Assembly: GCF_002831585.1 (NCBI RefSeq)
Contig: NZ_CP025113.1
Coordinates: forward strand, 124,001 to 188,000
DNA from: Bradyrhizobium sp. SK17
Lineage (GTDB): Bacteria; Pseudomonadota; Alphaproteobacteria; Rhizobiales; Xanthobacteraceae
Length of the DNA stretch: 64,000 bases
Direction: 5' to 3'
The notes beneath the pieces were generated by a model. It did not search any database. It saw only the letters and a program-made list of their open reading frames with translations, and was not told the origin of the DNA. The position numbers were made by a program, and so were the translations under genes. Numbering within the stretch: the first letter of the stretch is position 1; every line of letters starts with the position of its first letter. Of this stretch, positions 51,749 through 60,065 are shown piece by piece.

Positions 51749-52861
51749 CTAGAACTTGTAAACCGCGCGGGCATTGCCGTTGAAGATCTTGCGCCGCTCG
51801 GCCTCGGTCAGCGGCGTCTTGAAGGCGTAGCGGGCATCGTCATAGTCCCAGTGTGGATAGTCCGACGAGAACAGCAGCCGGTCGATGCCGACCCATTCGA
51901 TCAGTTGGCGCAGATGCTTCGCCTCATCCGGCTCGTCGATCGGCTGGGTGGTGAACCAGAAATTCTGCTTCACATACTCGCTCGGCCGGCGCTTCAGATG
52001 CGGCACCTCGCTGCGGAAGCGCTCGAAGTGCTGGTCCATCCGCCACATCGTCGCGGGGATCCAGCCGAAGCCGCCCTCGATGAACACGATCTTCAGTTTC
52101 GGGAAGCGCTCCGGCACGCCTTCCAGCACCAGGCTCGTGAGGTTCGAGGCCACCGTATGCGCGTTCGACTGATGCTCCTCGCAGTAATAGGACGGCCAGC
52201 CGCCGCCGGTCGGCGCGTGCCCGCCATAGCCGCCGACATGGATGCCGAGCGGCAGGTCGAGCGCCTGCGCGCGCTCGTAGATCGGCCAGTAGCGGCGGCG
52301 GCCGAGCGGCTCGTTGGCGCGCGGCGAGACGTTGATCTGGATGTATTCGCCTGATTTGGCGCAACGCTCGATCTCGGCAAGGCCGAGGTCGGAGCCGTCC
52401 TGCCCGACCAGGATCGAGGCCTTCAGCCTGGGATCGCGATGCGCCCAGAACGCGAGCTGCCAGTCGTTGATGGCGCGCTGGATCGCGGCGCCGAATTCCA
52501 GGTTCTGCTGCGAGAAGATGAAGAGGTCGAGCACCTGCAAAATGCCGAACTCGACATCGAACGGATCGAGATGCTGCTTGCGCATGAAGTCGAGATCGGA
52601 GCCCGGCACCCCGCCGGTCGGCGGCCACGCATCGCGCCGTGCGATCAAGGGCGAGGAGCGCGGATACGGCGTGGTGCCGATATAGGGCGTGCGCAGATGG
52701 CTGCCATATTCCTTGAGATGCTGCTGCCAGCGCTTCGGCAGGAACTCGTTGAGGTCGCTATGCGCATGGATGCTCGGATGGATGTCGCAGTCGATGATCC
52801 TGAGCCGCGCCGCAGCGGTCGTCTCCTGGTCGAGCATCGGGCGGTCGATGACGTCACTCAT
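51749..52861 (-). CDS. Amidohydrolase-2 family metal-dependent hydrolase (ACMSD-like)
   Basis: The 370-residue TIM-barrel enzyme has IIDCDIHPS (metal-binding Asp and His) near the N-terminus, GIHVGG near the middle and SSDYPHWD near the end (Asp, His). This is the amidohydrolase-2/ACMSD pattern, which decarboxylates or hydrolyses with one metal. The first ATG, 52861, begins MSDVIDRPML. It is 68 bp downstream of the second amidohydrolase, so the two may be isoenzymes for related steps. Confidence 0.9.
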   Translation of the reverse strand: MSDVIDRPMLDQETTAAARLRIIDCDIHPSIHAHSDLNEFLPKRWQQHLKEYGSHLRTPYIGTTPYPRSSPLIARRDAWPPTGGVPGSDLDFMRKQHLDPFDVEFGILQVLDLFIFSQQNLEFGAAIQRAINDWQLAFWAHRDPRLKASILVGQDGSDLGLAEIERCAKSGEYIQINVSPRANEPLGRRRYWPIYERAQALDLPLGIHVGGYGGHAPTGGGWPSYYCEEHQSNAHTVASNLTSLVLEGVPERFPKLKIVFIEGGFGWIPATMWRMDQHFERFRSEVPHLKRRPSEYVKQNFWFTTQPIDEPDEAKHLRQLIEWVGIDRLLFSSDYPHWDYDDARYAFKTPLTEAERRKIFNGNARAVYKF

Positions 52862-52881
52862 GCGATCCTCCTTGTTATCTG

Positions 52882-52929
52882 GCGCATGATCTCTTCGGAA
52901 AACCGGTTCCCACTTTTCCGGATCATGCG
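52882..52929. repeat. CGGAAAACCGG..CACTTTTCCGGATCATGC repeat (copy 2)
   Basis: The copy reads GCGCATGATCTCTTCGGAAA then ACCGGTTCCCACTTTTCCGG and ATCATGCGC, closely matching 25448-25489. It fills the 68-bp gap between the two amidohydrolase genes. Confidence 0.75.
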
Positions 52930-53994
52930 CTACGAATTCAGCTTGAGGCGCGGAAAGGTTTCCAGCGGGTTGTCCTCGCTCATCCGCTTGACGAGGTCGT
53001 CGGGCAGATGCGGCGGGATCGGATCGTCACCGTCGAACTGCCAGTGCGGATAGTCGGACGCGAACAGGAACATCTTGTCGGAGCCGATCTGGTCGATGAT
53101 GTCGGCAACGCCGGTTGCATCCGTCGGCGCGTCGAACGGCTGCATGGTGACGCGGAAATGGTCGCGGATGATCGCGGCCGGCTCGCGCTCCACCCAGGGC
53201 ACCTCGACGCGCACGCCGCGCCAGGTCTTGTTGGCGCGCCACATGAAGGCCGGCAGCCAGCTGACGCCCGACTCCATCAGCACCACGGTCAATCCGGGAT
53301 ACTTCCCGAACACGCCCTCATAGATCAGGCTCAGCGTCTGCGCCTGGAACGCCTGCGCCTCGGCCAGATAATATTCGTAGCGGTAGGACGGCCAGCCGAT
53401 CGAGCTCGGCGCGCCGCGATAGGCGCTGCCGGCGTGGATCGCGATCGGCAGCCTGTATTTCTCGGCGGCCTGGTAGATCGGCCAGTAATGACGCCGCCCG
53501 AGCAGCGTCTCGTTCTGCGACGGCACCAGCACCGAGACGAACCGATGATCGCCGGCGCGGCGCTCGATCTCCTCGACCGCGAGATCCGGTGCCTGGATCG
53601 GCACCACGATCGAGGCGCGCAGCCGCTTGTCCTTGGCGAGCCATTCGGCCGCGATCCAGTCGTTGATCGCGCGGCAGAAGTCCGCCGCCATGTAGGAATC
53701 GAACACCGCCTGCGCGCCATAGACGACATTGCAGATCGCGTGGCTGGCGCCAAGCTGGTCGAACGCGCCGCGCTGCACCATGGCAAGATCGCTGCCCGGC
53801 TTGCTGCCGTCCGCCGGCCGCCAGTCGGCGCGGCCAGACAGCGGCATCGACGGCGGGTAGGAATTGAGGTCGAGCCCGTCGATGGCGCGGCTGACCACCT
53901 GTTCCTTCCAGTGATCGCTCAAATAGGGCAGCAGCGTGGTGCGCGTTCCTCCCACCGCGGGATGGATATCGCAGTCGATGCGCGTGGCCGCCAT
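52930..53994 (-). CDS. Amidohydrolase-2 family metal-dependent hydrolase, second paralogue
   Basis: The 354-residue enzyme begins with RIDCDIHPAVGG (metal-binding residues), has PIAIHAGS in the middle and FASDYPHWQFDG near the end. It is a diverged paralogue of the enzyme at 51749, sharing order and the WP(I/S)Y..EYY-type lid segment. Probable ACMSD-like decarboxylase or hydrolase; the substrate is not readable. It precedes the other in transcription, followed by the Rieske protein. Confidence 0.9.
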   Translation of the reverse strand: MAATRIDCDIHPAVGGTRTTLLPYLSDHWKEQVVSRAIDGLDLNSYPPSMPLSGRADWRPADGSKPGSDLAMVQRGAFDQLGASHAICNVVYGAQAVFDSYMAADFCRAINDWIAAEWLAKDKRLRASIVVPIQAPDLAVEEIERRAGDHRFVSVLVPSQNETLLGRRHYWPIYQAAEKYRLPIAIHAGSAYRGAPSSIGWPSYRYEYYLAEAQAFQAQTLSLIYEGVFGKYPGLTVVLMESGVSWLPAFMWRANKTWRGVRVEVPWVEREPAAIIRDHFRVTMQPFDAPTDATGVADIIDQIGSDKMFLFASDYPHWQFDGDDPIPPHLPDDLVKRMSEDNPLETFPRLKLNS

Positions 53995-54242
53995 AGCGCT
54001 CCTCGATTTCAGTTCCTCGAACTGTCTTGGTCTTCTTTATTGGCGGCTTCACCACCGCAGTCCGGACTGTGACGCCGATGGCGCGATCGTGCAAGCGGGT
54101 GGACGCGGGTCCGCCCTGCCCTCTGCGCGCAGCGCCGCCTCACGCGAAGTTGCGGGACGGCGTGTGAAGGGTGTCACCCATCCGGACCGCGGGACGTGCT
54201 AGCGATTTCGCGCTGCGGAAAGCGCACTGACAGGAGACTGCA
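53995..54242. other. 248-bp divergent gap, amidohydrolase/secreted-protein
   Basis: The gap holds the promoters for the amidohydrolase operon (minus strand) and the secreted-protein gene (plus strand). TGTCTTGGTCTTCTTTATTGG at about 54023-54042 is a pyrimidine/AT-rich patch. I saw no dyad or gene. Convincing promoter boxes could not be assigned. Confidence 0.4.
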
Positions 54243-54722
54243 ATGAGACTGGGCCGACTGACGATCCTCGCGTGTTCATTGTCGCTGGCCGCGTCGGCCG
54301 CATCGGCCGCGCCCGCAACCACGTCCGGCTCGGTCGCGCTGGCGCTCGCGGGCGTGGTGGCGCCCTATTCGCCGCTGCCGGACGCGGAGAAGAAGGCGGT
54401 CGCCGCCTTCTTCAACGGCGGCGGCAATGTCTCTTATGCGAAACCGATCACCGTCACCGCCGACAAGGTGGTCTGTCGCGCCAGCAATGTCGACATCACC
54501 TCGCGCTCCTGCGAGCTGACATTCGGCGGGCGCAGCCACACCGTGAAGGGGCGCGAAGCCAATGCTATCTTTGCCACCATCGCGCTCGCCGGCGTCCCCG
54601 GCGACGGCGCCGCCGGCACGATCTACGAGGCGCTGTCGAAACTGTCCTGCACGCTCGATCCTGCCGTCATCGAGGACAAGGCCGGCGGCGGAGCCAACTG
54701 CAACTTCGAGCCGGGCAATTAG
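54243..54722 (+). CDS. Secreted protein of unknown function
   Basis: The 159-residue product has a signal peptide (RLGRLTILACSLSLAASAAS) and a beta-rich domain with four Cys that could form two disulfides (VVCRASNVD, SRSCELTFGG, LSCTLD and GANCNFEPG). It is not recognised. It ends convergent with the DJ-1/PfpI gene, with stop codons overlapping by four bases (54719-54722). Confidence 0.78.
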   Translation: MRLGRLTILACSLSLAASAASAAPATTSGSVALALAGVVAPYSPLPDAEKKAVAAFFNGGGNVSYAKPITVTADKVVCRASNVDITSRSCELTFGGRSHTVKGREANAIFATIALAGVPGDGAAGTIYEALSKLSCTLDPAVIEDKAGGGANCNFEPGN

Positions 54723-55444
54723 CCTGTCGTCTCAATCTCCGGCACGACGACGCCCAACCGGACCGCCACGCGGCGCGCGGTCGCTTCGCGCTGCGCCGTG
54801 ATCGTGCGCGTCGCCTGCCGTGTTTGTTGCAGGATCTCAGGCGGCGCGGTCTCCGGCGTGCCACTGTCGAACGGCGGCTCCGGCGCATAGGCCATGTAGA
54901 GCTGGATCGCCCGTGCCGCGTCGTCGCCGCGCAGTTCGGCGGCGAGCCGCAGCGCCCCGTCGATCCCCGCGGTGACGCCGGCGGCAAAGACGTAGCTTTC
55001 GTCGACGACCACGCGCTCATTCACGGGGGTAGCGCCGAAATACGGCAGCAGATGGAACGACGCCCAATGCGTCGTCGCCCGGCGTCCCTTCAACAGGCCG
55101 GCCGCGCCACACAGCAACGCGCCGGTGCAGACCGAGAAGATGCTGCAAGCCCCCGCCGCCTGCTGACGGATCCAGCCGAGCACTTCGGCGTCCTCCATCA
55201 AGGCTTCCTGGCCGAATCCGCCCGGCACATGCAGCACATCGAGCGGCGGCGCCTCGGCCAGCGTGGCATCCGGCGTCAGCCGCAAGCCCTTGAGGTCGCG
55301 CACCGGCTCCATGGTCTTGGCATAGATGCGGTAGGTCGAATTCGGAATCCGCGACAGCACTTCGAAAGGACCGGTCAAGTCGATCTGATCGACGTCTTCG
55401 AACAGCAGCGAACCGATCCGCAACTGGACATCATGGGCAATCAT
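54719..55444 (-). CDS. inhA: DJ-1/PfpI-family protein, isonitrile-hydratase-like
   Basis: The 241-residue protein has the DJ-1 fold with the nucleophile elbow FSVCTGALL (Cys) and upstream Glu in the DxxxxPGGFG stretch (VLHVPGGFGQEA). In Pseudomonas InhA the same Cys hydrates isonitriles to N-formamides. Length and sequence around DLTGPFEVLSRIP support the InhA subgroup. It is divergent from a GlxA-type AraC regulator with a similar DJ-1 domain, so the regulator may sense the same compound. Confidence 0.82.
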   Translation of the reverse strand: MIAHDVQLRIGSLLFEDVDQIDLTGPFEVLSRIPNSTYRIYAKTMEPVRDLKGLRLTPDATLAEAPPLDVLHVPGGFGQEALMEDAEVLGWIRQQAAGACSIFSVCTGALLCGAAGLLKGRRATTHWASFHLLPYFGATPVNERVVVDESYVFAAGVTAGIDGALRLAAELRGDDAARAIQLYMAYAPEPPFDSGTPETAPPEILQQTRQATRTITAQREATARRVAVRLGVVVPEIETTG

Positions 55445-55497
55445 CTGGCTCTCCTTGCACTATGGACAAAGCAAACCTAGCGCGGCACGTTTCGGCG

Positions 55498-56493
55498 ATG
55501 ACGCCAAAGCCCCCACATTCTCCGCCAAACGACAAGCGCGCGATCGAAGTGCTGGCCTATCCGGCGGTGCAGCTGCTCGACGTCACCGGGCCATTGCAGG
55601 TGTTCGCTTCCGCCAACGCGCTGACGGCCAAGGCTGGCAACGCCGAGCCCTATGACGTCCGCGTCGTCGCCAAGGACGGCCCGACGGTCGAGGCATCTGC
55701 CGGCGTTGGAATAGCGGTGCATCCGTTGCCCGCGATCGGTACCGCGGTCGACACGCTGGTGATTCCCGGCGGCGACGGCGTCAACGCCGCAGCGTCCGAT
55801 CGCATCCTGGTGGATTGGGTGCGCAAGCGCAGCGGCGATGCCCGCCGCACCGCATCGGTGTGCACCGGCGCGTTCCTGCTCGCCGCGTCAGGCGCGCTCG
55901 ACGGCCGTCGCGCCGTGACGCATTGGGGATTCTGGGAAGAGCTTGCTGCACGCTATCCCGAGGTCCGTGTCGAGTCCGATCCGATCTTCGTGCGCGACGG
56001 AACGTTCTGGACATCGGCCGGCGTCACGTCGGGCATCGATCTCGCTTTGGCGCTGGTGGAGGACGATCTCGGCCGCGCGACAGCGCTTGCCGTCGCCCGC
56101 TATCTCGTGGTGTTTCTCAAGCGTCCGGGCGGCCAGTCGCAATTCAGCGAGGTGCTTTCGCTGCAGACCGCCGATGACAGGTTCAGCGCGCTGCATGACT
56201 GGATCAGCAACCACCTCGCCGACGACCTCTCGCTGCCGACGCTGGCGAAACAGGCCGGTATGAGCGAGCGCAGCTTCAGCCGGCATTATGCGGATGCGAC
56301 CGGGTTGACACCGGCACGCGCGATCGAGCGGCTGCGGGTCGAAGGTGCAAGGCATCTGCTGTCGGAGACCAGGCTGCCGATCAAGCGCATCGCGCAACGC
56401 TGCGGCTTCGGCTCCGAGGAGACCATGCGCCGCAGCTTCCTGCGATTGCTGGCGACCACTCCGCAGGACTACCGCGCCAGATTTGCCGGCTAG
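55498..56493 (+). CDS. GlxA-family AraC transcriptional regulator (DJ-1 domain plus AraC HTH)
   Basis: The regulator has an N-terminal DJ-1/PfpI-like domain (VLAYPAVQLLDVTGPLQVFA, TASVCTGAFLLAASGALDGR) and a C-terminal AraC HTH (LPTLAKQAGMSERSFSRHYA, IKRIAQRCGFGSEETMRRSF). It likely activates the divergent inhA-like gene. The frame is open from 55462; I prefer the ATG at 55498, because 55462 lies only 17 bp from the divergent start and neither has a clear Shine-Dalgarno site. The DJ-1 domains of regulator and enzyme are similar enough to suggest shared ancestry. Confidence 0.85.
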   Translation: MTPKPPHSPPNDKRAIEVLAYPAVQLLDVTGPLQVFASANALTAKAGNAEPYDVRVVAKDGPTVEASAGVGIAVHPLPAIGTAVDTLVIPGGDGVNAAASDRILVDWVRKRSGDARRTASVCTGAFLLAASGALDGRRAVTHWGFWEELAARYPEVRVESDPIFVRDGTFWTSAGVTSGIDLALALVEDDLGRATALAVARYLVVFLKRPGGQSQFSEVLSLQTADDRFSALHDWISNHLADDLSLPTLAKQAGMSERSFSRHYADATGLTPARAIERLRVEGARHLLSETRLPIKRIAQRCGFGSEETMRRSFLRLLATTPQDYRARFAG

Positions 56494-56607
56494 GTTGTGA
56501 GCCCATAAGGCGGAAATGACGCGATGCTAGAATGCGGTCCTCCTGCATTGTAGCTTTGCCAATGAAGCAGCGGCGCGAATCGGTTCTGCTGTGCAAGGAA
56601 ACGGCGA

Positions 56608-57162
56608 ATGTCGCATCAGGATGGTGTCAGGATCGTTAATAGGCGGACGCCAGAATCCGCAGCGATGGTAGCGGAGACCAAGCGGGCAATGGCGATAACG
56701 GCGAAGATCAATCGCTTGACGTTCGACGATGCGGACGAAGTCCGGGCCTTGTTCAGTGAGCTCATCGGCAAGCAAGTCGATGATCGCTTCCTATTGATCC
56801 CGCCATTCTACGCGACGGGTGGGAACGAAACCCAGGTCGGGCGCAACGTCTTCATCAATCAGAACTGCACACTGTATGACCTCGGTGGAATCACCATAGC
56901 CGACGACGTGATGATTGGACCGAACGTGAGCATCATCACGTCAGGCCATCCGCTCGACCCTTCCCAACGCCGGTCCGTTACGGCCAAGCCCATCGTAATT
57001 GAGAGGAACGTCTGGATCGCAGCCGGCGCAACGATCATCGGCGGGGTTACCGTCGGCGAGAACTCAGTCGTTGCTGCCGGCTCGGTCGTTACCAAGGACG
57101 TGCCCCCGAATACGCTTACGGGAGGTAATCCGGCGCGGGTCATTCGCACGATTAGCGCCTAG
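56608..57162 (+). CDS. Hexapeptide-repeat sugar O-acetyltransferase, NodL/LacA/Maa-like
   Basis: The 184-residue protein has the left-handed beta-helix of hexapeptide repeats (VGRNVFINQNCTL, ITIADDVMIGPNVSI, VIERNVWIAAGATI, GGVTVGENSVVAAGSVV) and the catalytic His in IITSGHPLDP, as in galactoside/maltose acetyltransferases and rhizobial NodL. The N-terminal maltose-acetyltransferase helix is short. GC content and codons look lower than neighbours by eye, so recent transfer is possible. No nod box or nodulation gene is adjacent, so NodL function is not claimed. Confidence 0.85.
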   Translation: MSHQDGVRIVNRRTPESAAMVAETKRAMAITAKINRLTFDDADEVRALFSELIGKQVDDRFLLIPPFYATGGNETQVGRNVFINQNCTLYDLGGITIADDVMIGPNVSIITSGHPLDPSQRRSVTAKPIVIERNVWIAAGATIIGGVTVGENSVVAAGSVVTKDVPPNTLTGGNPARVIRTISA

Positions 57163-57171
57163 TCTGGGCAA

Positions 57172-57200
57172 GTGCACGCCGGCCGATGGCCGGCGTGCAC
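57172..57200. terminator. 13-bp perfect hairpin between convergent genes
   Basis: GTGCACGCCGGCC and GGCCGGCGTGCAC pair around GAT. It lies 9 bases after the acetyltransferase stop and just before the end of the CMD gene, so it should terminate both transcripts. Confidence 0.75.
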
Positions 57201-57209
57201 TATTGATAC

Positions 57210-57758
57210 TCAGCCATTCCAGGCATGCGGCTGCAATCCCGCCTCCAGCGGCGGATTGGTCACGCTGCCGGTGTAGTTCGTGATGGTCGATGCCGCCACG
57301 ATGGTGATCACCTCGAGCAGCAATTCCTTGCTGAACCCGGCCGCCAGGAACCTCTCGGTGTCTTGCTGGTCGAGCCGCCCGCGCTTCTCGATCAGCGTCC
57401 TCGCCAATGTCGAGAGCGCGCCGAGTTGCCCGTTCGCGGGCGAGCGCCCGGCCCGCATCGCCTCGACGTCTTGAGGATCGAGACCGGCCTGCAAGCCGAG
57501 CGCGGAATGCAGCGCGACCGCCCAGTTGCTGGCGTTGGTCACCGCGTCGGTGAGCAGCACGGTCTGGATCTGCTGCTCGGAGAAGCTGCCGCCGTGAACT
57601 TTGTCGAAGATGTGGAGGAAGCTCTGGATCAGCACCGGCGACGTCGCCATCGCGGCCGCAAGGTTCGGGATCATGCCGAACCGCGCCTCGACCTCGCGCA
57701 AGGTCGGCTTCGAGGCTTCGGGCGCGGCGTCGTACGTATGGACAGGAAAACGTGTCAT
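57210..57758 (-). CDS. Carboxymuconolactone-decarboxylase-family protein lacking the CxxC pair
   Basis: The 182-residue protein is a CMD/AhpD-fold relative (LREVEARFGMIPNLAAAMAT, FSKELLLEVITIVAASTITN). The usual ENxCxYCxxAH core is NASNWAVALHSALG, so both redox Cys are missing; it has almost no Cys at all. It therefore cannot be an AhpD-type thiol enzyme, but may still be a lactone decarboxylase-like or regulatory protein. It contrasts with the CxxC-containing relative at 4973. The ATG at 57758 begins MTRFPVH. The gap of 159 bp to the LysR gene contains no feature. Confidence 0.82.
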   Translation of the reverse strand: MTRFPVHTYDAAPEASKPTLREVEARFGMIPNLAAAMATSPVLIQSFLHIFDKVHGGSFSEQQIQTVLLTDAVTNASNWAVALHSALGLQAGLDPQDVEAMRAGRSPANGQLGALSTLARTLIEKRGRLDQQDTERFLAAGFSKELLLEVITIVAASTITNYTGSVTNPPLEAGLQPHAWNG

Positions 57759-57917
57759 CGGAACTGCCTCTCTGCTGTGTTGGATGAACCCGGGGCGGCT
57801 TCGGACGCTGAGCCATTGCGATCGGCACGTGAGCAGCCGGGTTCGATGCAGGCTATCTAGCTGCACGCCGACACAAGCGTTCGCCAAACTCCCCACATTC
57901 CGCGCCAGCCGGGACGA

Positions 57918-58858
57918 TCAGCTCCGTCGCGCAAGACCTTCGTCACCGCCCGCACGATCCTTCACCCGCCGCGTTACGATGGCGAGCAGGCGGCCGAGCG
58001 TGCCGCCGGCCGGGCCCTTCTTGCGCGCCAGCGCGAGCGGCGCGACCAGGCCCGTGGCACGGTCGAGGCGGAGATAGGAGACGCCCGCGGTCTCGAGCCG
58101 CGCCATCGATTCCGGCACGATCGAAATCCCGAGCCCCGCGGCGACCAGGCTGAGCGTCGACACCATTCGCGTCGCCTCCTGCGCCACCTTCGGGCTGAAG
58201 CCCGCCGCGCGGCAGGCGGCGATGATGCTGTCGTAAAGCCCCGGACCGGTCGGGCGGCGGTAGAGGATCAGCGGCTCGTCGGCGAGCGAGCCCAGCGAAA
58301 TCCGCCGCCGCGTGTCCTTGCGGGCGCGCGGATGATGGTCGGGCAGCGCGACCAGCATCTCCTCGTCGAGCAGATGGGTGATGGTGAGATTCTCCAGCCG
58401 CTCGCTCGGCGAACGCACGAATGCCGCATCGAGCCGGTCGGCCTCGACGGCTTCGATCAGTTCGCCGGTCGAGGCCTCTTCCAGCGACAGCGTGATCGCG
58501 GGCGCGCGCTCGCGCATTTCGCGCATCACGCCGGTGACGAAGGGGTGGAAGGCGGCCGAGGAGGTGAAGCCGATCGCAAGCTGGCCTTCCTGGCCACGGC
58601 TGGCGCGGCGCGCCGCTTCGACGGCGAGGTCGGTGTCGCGCAGGATCACGCGCGCCTTCTCCACGAAGGCGCGGCCGGCGGCGGTCAGTTCGACCCGCGC
58701 GGTTGCCGGCGAAACAGCGGCGCGCCGATCGCGGCCTCCAGCGCGCGGATCTGCTGGCTCAGCGGCGGTTGCTGGATGCCGAGACGGGCGGCGGCGCGGG
58801 TGATATGGCCTTCCTCGGCGACCGCGACGGCATAGCGGAGATGGCGCAGCTCGATCAT
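57918..58858 (-). pseudogene. LysR-family regulator, frameshifted by one missing base
   Basis: The HTH half (from 58858: [40 protein letters not shown]) is in one frame, ending RQPRG; the effector half resumes [17 protein letters not shown] in the next frame and ends at 57918. Adding one C to CCC at 58694-58696 (+ strand) restores a 313-residue protein. It is divergent from the chromate-transporter pair; an ATCCAT-N5-ATGGAT dyad lies between. It belongs to the BenM/CatM-like group with the start [13 protein letters not shown]. The break is probably an error. Confidence 0.84.
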
Positions 58859-58865
58859 CGGACTG

Positions 58866-58902
58866 ATCCATATGCAATGGATATGATAATTCCATGATCC
58901 AT
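58866..58902. promoter_or_regulatory. Putative LysR box ATCCAT-N5-ATGGAT between LysR and chrA genes
   Basis: A perfect inverted repeat (58866-58871 and 58877-58882) has T-N11-A spacing, the standard LysR motif, and a further ATCCAT half-site follows at 58897-58902. It lies eight bases before the LysR start codon, suited to autoregulation and activation of the divergent transporter. Confidence 0.65.
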
Positions 58903-58972
58903 ATATTTGATATTTGGAGCATCGCAAACTAGGTTCGAGTCGAACACGAGAGGAAACGGAGCCGACGCGCCG

Positions 58973-59539
58973 ATGGATGCAGCCCCTGCCACCCTGACCA
59001 CCAAGCACGAGGCGCCCGATATCGGCGAACTTTTCACCGGCTTCTTCATCCTCGGATTGACCGGCTTCGGCGGCGTGCTGCCGCTGGCGCGCCACATGAT
59101 GGTGGAGAAGCGCGGCTGGCTCACCGGCGCCGAGTTCACCGACCTGCTCGGGCTCTGCCAGTTCCTGCCCGGCGGCAACATCATCAACATGTCGGTCGCG
59201 GTCGGGCTGAAGTTTCGCGGCATTCCCGGCGCCATCGCCTCGATCCTCGGGCTGATCGCGGTGCCGACCGCCGTCGTGATCGGCCTTGGCATGATCTACG
59301 CCCGCTTCGCCGACGACCTGGTGGTGCGCCATCTGTTCGGTGGCCTCGCCGCGGCAGCAGCCGGGCTTTTAATCTCCACCGCGATCAAGATCGCCTGGCC
59401 GCTGCGCCGCGATGTGCTCGGCCTGTTCATCGGCGCGCTCTGCGTGCTCGCGATCGCGGTGTTCCGGCTGCCGCTGCTGCCGACGCTGCTGACGCTGGCG
59501 CCGCTCAGCATCTTTCTCAGGGCGAGGCAGGCATCATGA
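58973..59539 (+). CDS. chrA: Chromate-transporter family, N-terminal half-protein (short CHR type)
   Basis: The 188-residue protein has the CHR domain beginning [20 protein letters not shown] and [20 protein letters not shown], with about six helices. In the two-gene version of ChrA, a half-size N-type and C-type pair forms the functional antiporter that exports chromate. The start ATG at 58973 has GGAG about 13 bases before. The C-type gene overlaps its stop (ATGA) at 59536. Divergent LysR gene suggests chromate or sulfate-related control. Confidence 0.88.
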   Translation: MDAAPATLTTKHEAPDIGELFTGFFILGLTGFGGVLPLARHMMVEKRGWLTGAEFTDLLGLCQFLPGGNIINMSVAVGLKFRGIPGAIASILGLIAVPTAVVIGLGMIYARFADDLVVRHLFGGLAAAAAGLLISTAIKIAWPLRRDVLGLFIGALCVLAIAVFRLPLLPTLLTLAPLSIFLRARQAS

Positions 59540-60065
59540 GCGCAACCCTCGTCACGCTGGCGCTGATCTTCAGCCAATTGTCGCTGCTGGCCTTTGGCGG
59601 CGGCAACACCATCCTGCCGGAGATGCAGCGGCAGGTGGTCGATATCCATCACTGGATGACGGCGCAGGAATTCGGCGCGCTGTTCGCGCTGGCGCAGGCC
59701 GCCCCGGGCCGAACATGATGGTGGTGCCGCTGGTCGGCTGGCATGTCGCGGGCTTCTCCGGCGTGCTGGTGACCTCGCTCGCCAAGTTCGGGCCGTCGTC
59801 GCTCGTGACAGGCTTTGCGCTGCGGCTGTGGGAGCGCTTCAAGGACCGGCCCTGGCGCAAGACCGTGCAGGCCGGGCTGGTTCCGGTCACCGCCGGCCTC
59901 GTCACCGCCAGCGCCATCGTCATCACCCATGCTTCGGCCTCGAGCTGGGGCACGATCCTGATCGCGGCCGGCGTCGCGATCGCTACCACCACGACCCGCA
60001 TCCATCCGCTGCTCGCACTCGCCGCCGGCGCCGCGCTCGGCCTCACCGGCATCGGCCAGCCCTGA
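59536..60065 (+). pseudogene. chrA: Chromate-transporter family, C-terminal half-protein, frameshifted by one missing base
   Basis: The frame from 59536 ([30 protein letters not shown]) ends at a TGA after APGRT; another frame continues MMVVPLVGWHVAGFSG to 60065. Adding one G to GGG at 59706-59708 gives AAPGPNMMVVPLVG, the standard chromate-transporter text, for 176 residues. It overlaps the N-type gene by ATGA. Single-base loss in a G run, with both halves clean, points to a sequencing or assembly error rather than a true pseudogene. Confidence 0.84.

Noticed and set aside
56608..57162. Assigning nodL to the acetyltransferase
   Set aside because: Length and fold fit, but LacA/Maa and other hexapeptide acetyltransferases look the same; no nod box or nod gene is present here.
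36495..59708. True pseudogenes at the seven frameshift sites
   Set aside because: Each has only one missing base in a G/C run and otherwise intact sequence with restored motifs. Sequence error is the simpler reading; they are still flagged as broken as read.
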